The notes under the pieces are model-generated. The model made no database searches, was not told the origin of the DNA, and saw only the letters and a list, made by a program, of their open reading frames with translations. A program made the translations under genes and the position numbers. From NCBI RefSeq assembly GCF_937967675.1, contig NZ_CALBSN010000170.1, positions 1 to 16,367 of the forward strand: DNA of 16,367 nt, written 5' to 3'. Shown in pieces: positions 6,812 to 14,893 of the stretch. This DNA is from an uncultured Flavobacterium sp. (lineage in GTDB: Bacteria; Bacteroidota; Bacteroidia; Flavobacteriales; Flavobacteriaceae). Numbering within the stretch: the stretch's first letter is position 1; each line of letters starts with the position of its first letter.

Positions 6812-6856
6812 AATAAAAAATGGTCACTTCGAGAAACTCAGTGACCATTTTTTATT
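6812..6856. terminator. Bidirectional terminator, 17-bp perfect stem
   Basis: Positions 6812-6828 pair perfectly with 6840-6856 around an 11-base loop that can form a further GAG/CTC pairing. The core is ATGGTCACT/AGTGACCAT, with A-runs on the left and T-runs on the right, so it has a U-tract on both strands. It lies 57 bp after the TerC-family stop and 53 bp from the fhs stop and should end both convergent transcripts. Confidence 0.85.
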
Positions 6857-6909
6857 TTCATTCCTATCTGGGTTAGACAGGAATTGTATTGTTTACTTGT
6901 GTCAAAACA

Positions 6910-8583
6910 CTAAGACAATCCCGTAATTCTTCCTTCGTTATCAATATCAATTCGTTCTGCGTTTGGAACCGCTGGTAAACCTGGCATTCGCATTACTTCA
7001 CCTAACAAAGGCACAATGAATCCAGCACCACTGGCGATTTCAAACTCACGAACCGTAATATCAAAATTCGCAGGACGACCAATTAATTTTTCATTATCTG
7101 AAAAACTTGCTGGTGTCTTCGCCATACAAATCGAAAAATGACCAAATCCTAAATCGTTAATCATTTTCAATTGTGTTTTCGATTTTGGAGAAAACTCAAC
7201 TGAATTCGCACCATAAATGGTTTTGGCAACTACATTAATTTTATGTTCTATAGAATCCGAAGGTTGGTACAACGGTTTATAATTCGCTGTTCCTTTTTCA
7301 ATTTCTTCTACTACTTTTTGCGCCACTTCAGCCGAACCTTTTCCACCATGAGCAAAAGCAGTACTTACAATAGCCGTTACTCCTTTTGAAGCACATAATT
7401 CTTTCAATTTATCATATTCCGCTTGCGTATCGTCTGGAAAAGCATTGATGCAAACTACAGGATTTAATCCAAATTGTTGCATGTTTTCAATGTGTTTTTC
7501 CAAATTACAGAAGCCTTTTTCAATGGCACTTACGTTTTCCGTTTTAAAATCTTCCGCAGCTAATCCCGCATGATGTTTAATAGCACGAATTGTTGCTACT
7601 AAAACAACAGCATCTGGTTTCAAACCACTTTGTTCACATTTGATATGCAAGAATTTTTCCGCACCTAAATCAGCACCAAAACCTGCTTCTGTAACAACAT
7701 AATCGCCTAATGATAATCCCATTTTGGTAGCAATAGCTGTATTGGTTCCTTGTGCAATACTAGCAAATGGTCCACCGTGTAAAATGGCTGGATTTCCGTC
7801 GATGGTTTGTACTAAGTTCGGTTTTATCGCATCTTTCAATAATGTTGCCATGGCTCCTACTACATTCAAATCACGAGCGAAAATGGCTTTTCCATCTAAC
7901 GTCTTCCCAACGAATATATTTCCTAATCGGAATTTCAAATCTTCTAAATCTTTCGCCAAACATAAAATCGCCATAACTTCCGAAGCGGGTGTAATATTGA
8001 AACCATCTTCTCGCATGGTTCCATTCGCTTTCGCTCCTACTCCAATAATAATCTGACGTAAAGAACGGTCGTTCATGTCCATTACACGTTTCCATGCAAT
8101 TGATTTTGGATCCAGATTTAAAGAATATTTCGTGTTTTGCAGATTGTTATCAATCACCGCTGAAAGCAAGTTATTTGCCTTTTCAATTGCCGAAAAATCA
8201 CCTGTAAAATGCAAATTGATATCCTCCATTGGTAACACTTGTACATAACCACCACCAGCAGCGCCACCTTTTAACCCAAAAACAGGTCCAAGCGAAGGTT
8301 CACGTAAAACCGCAATCGCTTTTTTACCGATGTAATTCAAACCATCCGTTAAACCGATAGACATCGTAGTTTTCCCCTCACCATATTTCGTTGGCGACAT
8401 GGCAGAAACTAAAATCAGTTTTCCTTTTGGGTTTTCTTGTTGTAAGTGTAAAGGTAATTTGGCTTTGTACTTGCCATAAAATTCTAAATCGTCTTCTGAT
8501 AAGTTGATTTTTTTGGCAATATCTTTAATGTGAGACATTGTTGCGTTTTGTGCAATTTCAATGTCTGATGGAAATGTTGACAT
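6910..8583 (-). CDS. fhs: Formate-tetrahydrofolate ligase
   Basis: This cytoplasmic enzyme joins formate to tetrahydrofolate using ATP, giving 10-formyl-THF for purine and formyl-methionine synthesis. At 557 residues it has the full family length. The ATP-binding loop SPTKYGEGKTTMSIGL (63-78, GEGKTT at 68-73) and the conserved LREPSLGPVFGLKGGAAGGG (93-112) are intact, as is LHFTGDF (124-130). The C-terminus, with FGHFSICMAKTP and FIVPLLGEVMRMPGLP, is also typical. It is a single-gene unit: a terminator for parC lies upstream and the bidirectional terminator downstream. No riboswitch is seen in the 107-bp leader. Confidence 0.97.
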   Translation of the reverse strand: MSTFPSDIEIAQNATMSHIKDIAKKINLSEDDLEFYGKYKAKLPLHLQQENPKGKLILVSAMSPTKYGEGKTTMSIGLTDGLNYIGKKAIAVLREPSLGPVFGLKGGAAGGGYVQVLPMEDINLHFTGDFSAIEKANNLLSAVIDNNLQNTKYSLNLDPKSIAWKRVMDMNDRSLRQIIIGVGAKANGTMREDGFNITPASEVMAILCLAKDLEDLKFRLGNIFVGKTLDGKAIFARDLNVVGAMATLLKDAIKPNLVQTIDGNPAILHGGPFASIAQGTNTAIATKMGLSLGDYVVTEAGFGADLGAEKFLHIKCEQSGLKPDAVVLVATIRAIKHHAGLAAEDFKTENVSAIEKGFCNLEKHIENMQQFGLNPVVCINAFPDDTQAEYDKLKELCASKGVTAIVSTAFAHGGKGSAEVAQKVVEEIEKGTANYKPLYQPSDSIEHKINVVAKTIYGANSVEFSPKSKTQLKMINDLGFGHFSICMAKTPASFSDNEKLIGRPANFDITVREFEIASGAGFIVPLLGEVMRMPGLPAVPNAERIDIDNEGRITGLS

Positions 8584-8649
8584 GTTGTTGTGTTTTAATT
8601 TAGGACGAAATTAAGTGTTTTATTTGGAGTGAAAAATGATAAAAGTCAA

Positions 8650-8683
8650 TAAAAAAACCTGCAAAGTAAAAAACCTTGCAGGT
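8650..8683 (-). terminator. Rho-independent terminator of parC
   Basis: On the minus strand ACCTGCAA (8683-8676) and TTGCAGGT (8664-8657) form an 8-bp stem, followed by a run of seven Ts down to 8651. It begins 8 bases after the parC stop codon, the normal arrangement. It also separates parC from fhs, which reads in the same direction. Confidence 0.85.
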
Positions 8684-8690
8684 CAGAATT

Positions 8691-11399
8691 TTATTCTAAA
8701 GATAACGTAATTTGTCCGTCGTCGTCTAATTCTATATTGAAATCTTGAATGTCGTTTCCTTCTTCTGAAGCTTCGTTTGTTGGAATTTCTGGCTCCTCTA
8801 ATACTTCTTCATAAGGCAACGGATCTAATAGGTTAATCTGTTTGATTTTATCCGTAGTTAACTGGTTTCCTAATGCTTTGATTCCTTTTACTGCTATGAA
8901 TTGTTCTAAATCCACTACTTGGTTTTCTTTTTGAACACCTTTTACTTTGGCATAAATTACCTCAGCAACCGGACGCCAATCAGTAGAAACGATTTCTAAC
9001 TGTGATTTTTCGTGCTCAGTGATGAAAATTTCTTCTTTATTTTCGTTTTCAACTAAGAAACGTTTTACGAAATATCTGTCTTTTTCTCCACAATAATAAA
9101 TACACGAAATCGGTTTGTTTGGATTCCATTTTTCTAACACAATCATGTCTTCTTCAAAATGCGTTGAAAGTTCTGGAATTATTGTTTTCAGTTTCCCTGA
9201 TTGGTTGACAATTAACAAGCGGTCGTTTGGTTTAAATTCGCCCAACAATTCGCCTCTTCCATCTACGTTCAAACGTTGCACGGTATCATCAAACCAAACT
9301 TTTCTCGGACGTAAAGTCGAAATTCCTTTCTCTTTTAGTTCGATTTTTTTGATTGGATATTTGGTAACCGTATTTCCACGAGACGCTCTTCCTTTAATAG
9401 CAATATCGGAAAAATCGACATCCCATTTCAGTTTTTTCACACTACCTACTTGGCGTAACAAAATCGTAACGACTTCTGCTTCTCCATTTGGATTCGCTGA
9501 GAAATACGACACCATTGAACCAGGTTTTTCTTGCGTCAAATCATAGAATTTATCACGAGTAACTCCAGAAACATTGAATCGCTTGATAAACGTAGAACCG
9601 TTTTTACCATCACGATACATCATGTTGTAAATGGTACGTTTGTCGTTTTTATCGAATACGGCAACATGAATAATATCTTTACCAATGAACTTTTTGTCAT
9701 CAATTTTGGTTACCATCATTTTTCCATCGCGAAGGAAAACGATAATGTCATCTATATCGGAACATTCACCCACGTATTCGTCTTTTTTCAAGCCCATTCC
9801 TACGAAACCTTCTTCTCTATTCACATAGAATTTTTGGTTACGCAATACTACTTTTGTAGCTTGAATGTTATCGAAATTACGTAATTCGGTCAAACGTTCT
9901 CTTCCTTTTCCGTATTTGTCTTTTAAGGTGGTGAAATAATCTACCGCATAATCAATCAAATGATCTAAATGGTATTTCACTTGCTCGATTTCGGCTTCCA
10001 ATTTCGCAATCGCATCGTCAGCTTTATCCGAGTCAAATCGTGTAATACGAATCATTGGAATTTGCGTCAATCTTTGTAAATCTTCGTCTTCAATTTCTCG
10101 AATTAAAATGGTTTTGAAAGGCTCAAATCGATCGTACATGTATTTGTAAAGCGACTCTCTATCCGAATACAATTTGAAGTCAATATACATTTCTTCACGG
10201 ATGAAAATCTTCTCTAAATTTGCGAAATGCCACTTCGCTTCGAGTTCGTCTAATTGAATTTCTAACTCTCGTTTTAAAATATTCAACGTACGATTGGTAG
10301 AAATCTTCAAAATATCAGAAACGCCAATAAACAAAGGCTTATTACAATTTTCAATCACGCAACCTAATGGCGCGATAGACAATTCGCAATCGGTGAACGC
10401 GTACAACGCATCAATCATTTTGTCTGGCGAAGTTCCGGGTTGTAAATGAATTACGATTTCAACCTCAGCGGCGGTGTTATCTTCAATTTTCTTGATTTTG
10501 ATTTTCCCTTTTTCATTGGCTTTCAAGATGCTATCAATCAATTTGGTAGTATCGGTTGAAAATGGAATTTGGGTAATCACTAACGTATTTTTATCTAAAG
10601 GTGCGATTCTAGCTCTCACACGAACACGAGAACCTCGCATTCCATCATTATAGTTGGAAACATCAGCAATTCCGGCTGTTGGGAAATCTGGAAATAAAGT
10701 AAATGGTTTTCCTTTTAAAATTTTAATTGACGCATCAATTAATTCATTGAAATTGTGCGGTAAAATCTTCGTAGACAAACCTACTGCAATCCCTTCTCCA
10801 CCTTGCGCTAACAACAATGGAAATTTTACAGGCAAATGAATCGGTTCGTTTTTACGACCATCATAGCTTAATTGCCATTGGGTAACTTTTGGAGAAAACA
10901 ACACATCGTGACCAAATTTTGAAATTCGAGCTTCGATGTAACGAGGGGCTGCGGCTCCGTCACCGGTTAAAATATTTCCCCAGTTCCCTTGGCAGTCAAT
11001 CAACAAATCTTTTTGCCCGATGTTCACCATAGCGTCACCAATACTCGCATCTCCGTGTGGATGATACTGCATGGTGTGCCCAATGATATTAGCCACTTTG
11101 TTGTAACGACCGTCATCCAACTCTTTCATGGAGTGCATGATACGACGTTGTACGGGTTTGAAACCGTCTTCTATCGCAGGAACGGCACGCTCTAAAATTA
11201 CATAGGAAGCGTAATCCAAGAACCAATCCTTGTACATTCCTGTAACTTTGGTAATGGTATCCTCTGGATTTTCGTTGTTTTCGTAAAAATGATGTCCCGT
11301 TGACACATGAATATCCTCAAAACCTTCCTCTTTTTGGGGCTGGTCTTGGTTCTCTAAATTGTCGTCTTCTGGGATGATGTTATCTTCTTCGTCTTTCAT
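8691..11399 (-). CDS. parC: DNA topoisomerase IV subunit A
   Basis: The strand-breaking subunit of type IIA topoisomerase, 902 residues. The quinolone-target loop HPHGDASIGD lies at 113-122 and the catalytic pair Arg153-Tyr154 in AAAPRYIEARISKF, so the cleavage site is intact. A long coiled-coil and tower region follows to about residue 500, then a beta-propeller C-terminal domain. The canonical gyrase box QRRGGKG is absent; the best remnant is GRASRGN at 670-676. This and the parE neighbour favour topoisomerase IV over gyrase. Both ends carry acidic extensions (about 1-45 and 855-902). The residue at the E. coli GyrA Ser83 position is Ala118. In transcription order parC follows parE but is separated by 674 bp of repeats and a broken gene. 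The ATG is 5 bp from a repeat copy. Confidence 0.93.
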   Translation of the reverse strand: MKDEEDNIIPEDDNLENQDQPQKEEGFEDIHVSTGHHFYENNENPEDTITKVTGMYKDWFLDYASYVILERAVPAIEDGFKPVQRRIMHSMKELDDGRYNKVANIIGHTMQYHPHGDASIGDAMVNIGQKDLLIDCQGNWGNILTGDGAAAPRYIEARISKFGHDVLFSPKVTQWQLSYDGRKNEPIHLPVKFPLLLAQGGEGIAVGLSTKILPHNFNELIDASIKILKGKPFTLFPDFPTAGIADVSNYNDGMRGSRVRVRARIAPLDKNTLVITQIPFSTDTTKLIDSILKANEKGKIKIKKIEDNTAAEVEIVIHLQPGTSPDKMIDALYAFTDCELSIAPLGCVIENCNKPLFIGVSDILKISTNRTLNILKRELEIQLDELEAKWHFANLEKIFIREEMYIDFKLYSDRESLYKYMYDRFEPFKTILIREIEDEDLQRLTQIPMIRITRFDSDKADDAIAKLEAEIEQVKYHLDHLIDYAVDYFTTLKDKYGKGRERLTELRNFDNIQATKVVLRNQKFYVNREEGFVGMGLKKDEYVGECSDIDDIIVFLRDGKMMVTKIDDKKFIGKDIIHVAVFDKNDKRTIYNMMYRDGKNGSTFIKRFNVSGVTRDKFYDLTQEKPGSMVSYFSANPNGEAEVVTILLRQVGSVKKLKWDVDFSDIAIKGRASRGNTVTKYPIKKIELKEKGISTLRPRKVWFDDTVQRLNVDGRGELLGEFKPNDRLLIVNQSGKLKTIIPELSTHFEEDMIVLEKWNPNKPISCIYYCGEKDRYFVKRFLVENENKEEIFITEHEKSQLEIVSTDWRPVAEVIYAKVKGVQKENQVVDLEQFIAVKGIKALGNQLTTDKIKQINLLDPLPYEEVLEEPEIPTNEASEEGNDIQDFNIELDDDGQITLSLE

Positions 11400-11404
11400 G
11401 TTTT

Positions 11405-11450
11405 TGTAGCACTATGTTTCTCAAAGTTTTACACTAAGTTTCACAATGTT
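11405..11450. repeat. Decamer-based repeat, half copy C
   Basis: This is one arm of the ~100-bp element described at 11480 and 11975. On the minus strand it reads as four units near ACTTTGTGAA (ACATTGTGAA, ACTTAGTGTA, ACTTTGAGAA, ACATAGTGCT). The second arm is missing. It ends 5 bp upstream of the parC start codon, so it forms the ribosome-approach region of parC. Confidence 0.8.
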
Positions 11451-11479
11451 TATATTTCTACTTTGTCTTTTTATGTATT

Positions 11480-11580
11480 TGTAGCACTATGTTTCTCAAA
11501 GTTTTTCACGAAGTAACTCAATGTTTTAAAATTAATTTGTGTGACTTTTTGCTTTACATTGTGATTCTTTGTGTACCAAT
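11480..11580. repeat. Decamer-based inverted-repeat element, copy A
   Basis: The left arm 11480-11528 and right arm 11534-11580 are imperfect inverted repeats, each made of ~10-bp units close to ACTTTGTGAA (left arm on the minus strand, right arm on the plus strand). Most positions match the element at 11975-12073 in the same orientation. The left arm also matches the half copy at 11405-11450, sharing GCACTATGTTTCTCAAAG exactly. It ends 10 bp from the stop codon of the broken GxxExxY gene. Confidence 0.82.
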
Positions 11581-11590
11581 AAAATCAATG

Positions 11591-11965
11591 TTATAATATT
11601 AATCTTTTTATACCGTCTTTTAATGATTTCTTATAAAAATTTAAAAGTAATCCTAATCTACATTCCGATAGTTTCATGTAAGTTAGACATTGAGCTGTAT
11701 GTTCAATAGTAAAATCTTCAACTACTTTCAATTCCACTATAACTTTATTATTTACTAGAATATCTACTCGGTAACCACAATCCATTTTTATATCTTCATA
11801 AATAACTAGAAATGGACATTATTGTTTAACTTCTAATCCGCATTTAGTCAATTCATAAGCCAAACATTCTCTGTAAACTTTTTCCAACAATCCTGGACCT
11901 AACTTTGTATGAACTTTGTAGGCGCAATCTAAAATTATTCGGCTTATTTCGTTTTCTTCAGTCAT
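11591..11965 (-). pseudogene. GxxExxY family protein, broken by an in-frame TAA
   Basis: Read from the ATG at 11965, the frame encodes an N-terminal part with GPGLLEKVYRECLAYEL at residues 23-39, including the family signature G-LL-E-KV-Y. Codon 49 (11821-11819) is TAA. The same frame then continues without a break as CPFLVIYED, MDCGYRVDILV and KVIVELK to a normal end near residue 124. Asp68, Glu78 and Lys80 match the D...ExK pattern of the PD-(D/E)xK nuclease-like fold to which this family (PDDEXK_3) is assigned. A single change, for instance CAA or AAA to TAA, explains the break. A 64-residue fragment could start at Met61 (11785). The gene fits tightly between two repeat elements, 10 and 9 bp away, and interrupts the parE-parC pair. 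The family's function is not established. Confidence 0.88.
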
Positions 11966-11974
11966 ATTTTTTTT

Positions 11975-12073
11975 TGTTACACTATGTTACTCAAAGTTTT
12001 CACTAAGTTTCGCAATGTTAAAAAATATCTTTGTGTGACTTTGTGCATTACATTGTGAAACTTCGTGCTACCA
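11975..12073. repeat. Decamer-based inverted-repeat element, copy B
   Basis: The left arm 11975-12020 and right arm about 12029-12073 form an imperfect inverted repeat of ~10-bp units. On the minus strand the left arm reads ACATTGCGAA, ACTTAGTGAA, ACTTTGAGTA, ACATAGTGTA. The right arm reads CTTTGTGTG, ACTTTGTGCA, ACATTGTGAA, ACTTCGTGCT on the plus strand. It is a direct copy of the element at 11480-11580. Its right end touches the parE stop codon and its left end is 9 bp from the GxxExxY start, so it may also fold at the 3' end of the parE message. Confidence 0.82.
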
Positions 12074-13927
12074 TTACTTCTCTACCACATCCAATTCTAC
12101 TTTCAAATTATTGATGATAAACTCTTGTCGGTCTGGGGTGTTTTTACCCATGTAGAATTCTAACAAGGTTTCAATCGTTGTGGCTTTATCTAACATGACT
12201 GGATCTAAACGAATGTCTTGCCCGATAAAATGCTTAAACTCATCTGGCGAAATTTCTCCTAATCCTTTGAATCGGGTGATTTCTGGTTTTGGTTTTAGTT
12301 TTTCAATGGCATTAACTCGTTCTTCTTCGCTATAACAATAAATCGTTTCCTTTTTATTTCGCACACGGAATAAAGGCGTTTGCAAAATGTACAAATGGCC
12401 GTCTTTGATTAACTCAGGGAAAAACTGCAAGAAAAACGTAATCAACAACAAGCGAATGTGCATCCCATCCACGTCGGCATCGGTTGCGATTACGATGTTG
12501 TTGTAACGCAAATCTTCCATCGATTCTTCAATGTCTAATGCCGCTTGCAATAAGTTGAATTCTTCGTTTTCGTACACGATTTTTTTCGTCATTCCATACG
12601 AATTCAATGGCTTTCCACGTAGACTGAAAACCGCTTGTGTATTTACATCGCGACTTTTGGTAATTGAACCTGAAGCCGAATCTCCCTCGGTAATAAAAAG
12701 CGTACTTTCTAAACTTCTTGGATTTTTAGCATCGGTTAAATGCACACGACAATCGCGCAATTTTTTATTGTGTAAACTTGCTTTTTTAGCACGTTCTTTG
12801 GCTAATTTTCGAATTCCAGAAAGTTCTTTACGTTCGCGCTCCGCTTGTAAAATCTTACGTAATAACGCATCGGCAACTTCGGGATTTTTATGCAAAAAGT
12901 TATCTAAATTCGTTTTAATGAAATCATTGACAAACGTACGAACGGTAGGACCATTCGGACCAATATCGGTAGAACCTAATTTGGTTTTCGTTTGTGATTC
13001 GAAAACCGGTTCTTCAACCTTAACCGAAACCGCAGACACAATCGATTTACGAATATCGGAAGCTTCGAAAGGTTTGTTATAAAACTCTTTGATGGTTTTT
13101 ACAATCGCCTCACGGAAAGCCCCTAAATGCGTTCCACCTTGCGTAGTATTTTGTCCGTTTACAAACGAATGGTATTCTTCTGAATATTGGGATTTACTGT
13201 GTGTAATGGCAACTTCGATATCGTCTCCTTCCAAATGAATGATTGGATATACCATATCTTCAGCTGAAATATTTTCTTCCAATAAATCTTTCAATCCGTA
13301 ATCCGAAACGTATTTTTCACCATTGTAATAAATCGTTAATCCGCGATTTAAGTAACAATAGTTTTTGAGCATTTTGATGATGTACTCGTTTCGGTATTTG
13401 TAATTTTTGAAAATCGTATCATCGGCCACGAAAGAAACTTTGGTTCCTTTTCGCTTAGTAGTTTCTTGAATATCTTCCTCTAGCGTCAAATTTCCAGCTG
13501 AGAATTCTGCTGCTTTTTGTTGGTTATCACGAACCGATTCCACTCGGAAATAATTCGAAAGGGCATTTACGGCTTTTGTTCCGACACCATTTAAACCTAC
13601 AGACTTTTTGAAGGCTTTTGAATCGTATTTTCCTCCTGTGTTCATTTTGGAAACTACATCAACGACTTTTCCTAACGGAATGCCACGACCATAATCGCGA
13701 ACGGTTACCAATTTATCTTTGATAGTAACTTCAATGGTTTTTCCGGCACCCATAACGAATTCATCGATACAGTTGTCCATAACTTCCTTTAACAGAATGT
13801 AAATACCATCATCAGGCGATGAACCGTCACCTAATTTTCCGATATACATACCCGGACGCATTCGAATGTGCTCTTTCCAATCGAGCGAACGTATGTTGTC
13901 TTCGGTATATTGATTTTGCTCTAACAT
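12074..13927 (-). CDS. parE: DNA topoisomerase IV subunit B
   Basis: The ATPase subunit of type IIA topoisomerase, 617 residues. The GHKL ATP site is complete: DNCIDE at 51-56, DYGRGIP at 78-84 and GLNGVGTKA at 111-119. The Toprim domain has EGDSASGS at 414-421 and the metal-binding DADVDG at 483-488, with KGLGEI at 554-559. There is no long gyrase-type insert, and the partner downstream is ParC-like, so topoisomerase IV is preferred. The frame is open up to a TTG at 13969, but the ATG at 13927 (MLEQNQYTEDNIRSLDW) gives the usual short N-terminus before RMRPGMYIG and is chosen. Its stop codon directly touches repeat copy B. No ordinary terminator is seen; the repeat hairpin may serve, or the transcript may read on into parC. 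Confidence 0.95.
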   Translation of the reverse strand: MLEQNQYTEDNIRSLDWKEHIRMRPGMYIGKLGDGSSPDDGIYILLKEVMDNCIDEFVMGAGKTIEVTIKDKLVTVRDYGRGIPLGKVVDVVSKMNTGGKYDSKAFKKSVGLNGVGTKAVNALSNYFRVESVRDNQQKAAEFSAGNLTLEEDIQETTKRKGTKVSFVADDTIFKNYKYRNEYIIKMLKNYCYLNRGLTIYYNGEKYVSDYGLKDLLEENISAEDMVYPIIHLEGDDIEVAITHSKSQYSEEYHSFVNGQNTTQGGTHLGAFREAIVKTIKEFYNKPFEASDIRKSIVSAVSVKVEEPVFESQTKTKLGSTDIGPNGPTVRTFVNDFIKTNLDNFLHKNPEVADALLRKILQAERERKELSGIRKLAKERAKKASLHNKKLRDCRVHLTDAKNPRSLESTLFITEGDSASGSITKSRDVNTQAVFSLRGKPLNSYGMTKKIVYENEEFNLLQAALDIEESMEDLRYNNIVIATDADVDGMHIRLLLITFFLQFFPELIKDGHLYILQTPLFRVRNKKETIYCYSEEERVNAIEKLKPKPEITRFKGLGEISPDEFKHFIGQDIRLDPVMLDKATTIETLLEFYMGKNTPDRQEFIINNLKVELDVVEK

Positions 13928-14021
13928 AGACAGATTTTGGATTTTGTGCAATATAGCATTTATCTCCAAAATTGAGAAAGGAAAAACCGATAAGTTATTG
14001 ACAAAATGCGGTTGACAAGAG

Positions 14022-14056
14022 CAAGTTCAAGGGCAAAAATCAAATTCAAGTTCAAT
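14022..14056. repeat. Interspersed repeat, copy 2
   Basis: CAAGTTCAA, GG, then GCAAAAATCAA at 14022-14043 is the second copy of the motif at 2440-2461. Here CAAGTTCAA is repeated again at 14048-14056. It lies about 95 bp upstream of the parE start codon and downstream of the lipoprotein gene. The rest of 13928-14123 shows no gene and no clear terminator. Confidence 0.6.
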
Positions 14057-14123
14057 ATTAAAAAGAGGAAAGAGATAAGACTTTTTAATTAATCATAATA
14101 TCCAAAAATTCCACTATCTGAAC

Positions 14124-14789
14124 TCATTTCATCAAATATAATGTCGCATATTCAAAACCGTCTAAACGAAGTAATTTTCTAAAATCGGCACGTGATGGTG
14201 TTAAAAGAACGTGAAGTGTATCATTTTCCTTCATTTCGACAGCAAATGGAATTTTAAGTTCGGAATTTAATTTGGTAAAATCTTTTTTGGTTCCAAGTTG
14301 AATGTGTTTTGCTCCAATAGTAGACAATTTCAAAATACTGGTTTGGTACTTTCCATCAACTTCTTTATTTAAAACCAATGAGGATTTATACTGTTTAGCG
14401 ATTTCGTTTTCGGAAAAAGAAAAAATAGTATCCAAACGTTCGATTTCAAACGCAATTGTATCGCCTTTTATAAAGGTTTTATATGGTTTATTTTCGAATT
14501 TATCAAAAACTTGGTTATTGCGTAATTCAAATTCAGGAATAGAGTCCAATTCAGACTTTAAAGCCGTAATGGTTTCAATTTCTTTTACATAAGCGCATTT
14601 TGGTTGGATTACCAAACGATGTGAATAATCCAAGGTATACGTTCGAACAAACTTCTTCGGGAATACTTTTATCTCATCCACATTTGTGGGTTGGGCTTCA
14701 GAAAAATAAATAAAACTGTTGTGTAATCCCGAATCTTTACAGGAAATCGTAGCCAAAGCAAATGCGGCTAGAATAAGATATTTTTTCAT
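14124..14789 (-). CDS. Lipoprotein of unknown function
   Basis: A 221-residue predicted lipoprotein. The N-terminus MKKYLILAAFALATISCKDS has a lipobox with Cys17, so the mature protein should be membrane-anchored. An upstream in-frame TTG at 14831 would add 14 residues that spoil the signal peptide and would lie inside the terminator of the gene before it, so the ATG at 14789 is chosen. The rest is hydrophilic, with alternating beta-type segments, and has no catalytic motif I recognise. It lies 104 bp after the outer-membrane protein gene, beyond a terminator, and so probably has its own promoter in 14790-14830, where TAAGATTTG is one base longer than the TAnnTTTG consensus. The function is unknown. 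Confidence 0.82.
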   Translation of the reverse strand: MKKYLILAAFALATISCKDSGLHNSFIYFSEAQPTNVDEIKVFPKKFVRTYTLDYSHRLVIQPKCAYVKEIETITALKSELDSIPEFELRNNQVFDKFENKPYKTFIKGDTIAFEIERLDTIFSFSENEIAKQYKSSLVLNKEVDGKYQTSILKLSTIGAKHIQLGTKKDFTKLNSELKIPFAVEMKENDTLHVLLTPSRADFRKLLRLDGFEYATLYLMK

Positions 14790-14829
14790 GATAGTTTGTT
14801 TTGTTTTGCAAACACAAATCTTATGCCAC

Positions 14830-14860
14830 AAAAAAACCGCTGAATGGCTTCAACGGTTTT
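14830..14860 (-). terminator. Rho-independent terminator after the barrel-protein gene
   Basis: On the minus strand AAAACCGTTGAA (14860-14849), a GCCA loop, and TTCAGCGGTTTT (14844-14833) form a 12-bp stem with one mismatch, followed by further Ts to 14830. It lies 34 bp after the stop codon at 14894 and separates that gene from the lipoprotein gene. Confidence 0.85.
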
Positions 14861-14893
14861 GCTTGTTTTCTTATGCTCGGTTCTAAATATTAT

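Noticed and set aside
7724..8056. 110-codon open frame on the plus strand
   Set aside because: It is antisense to fhs within strongly conserved sequence; the composition is that of a shadow frame.
8584..8649. Promoter or riboswitch upstream of fhs
   Set aside because: TAATTTCG is one base off the -7 consensus, no TTG is at the right distance, and no folded leader is apparent.
11591..11785. Independent 64-residue gene
   Set aside because: The same frame continues upstream through a single TAA to the GxxExxY signature, so it is the 3' part of a broken gene.
12531..13082. 183-codon open frame on the plus strand
   Set aside because: It lies entirely antisense to parE, whose ATPase and Toprim motifs are unmistakable, and its translation shows no domain or signal pattern.
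13928..13969. 14-residue N-terminal extension of parE from a TTG
   Set aside because: The ATG at 13927 gives the normal short N-terminus before the conserved ATPase domain; the extension looks like leader sequence.
14790..14831. Extended start of the 221-residue lipoprotein
   Set aside because: The TTG start would place the signal peptide internally and overlaps the terminator of the preceding gene.
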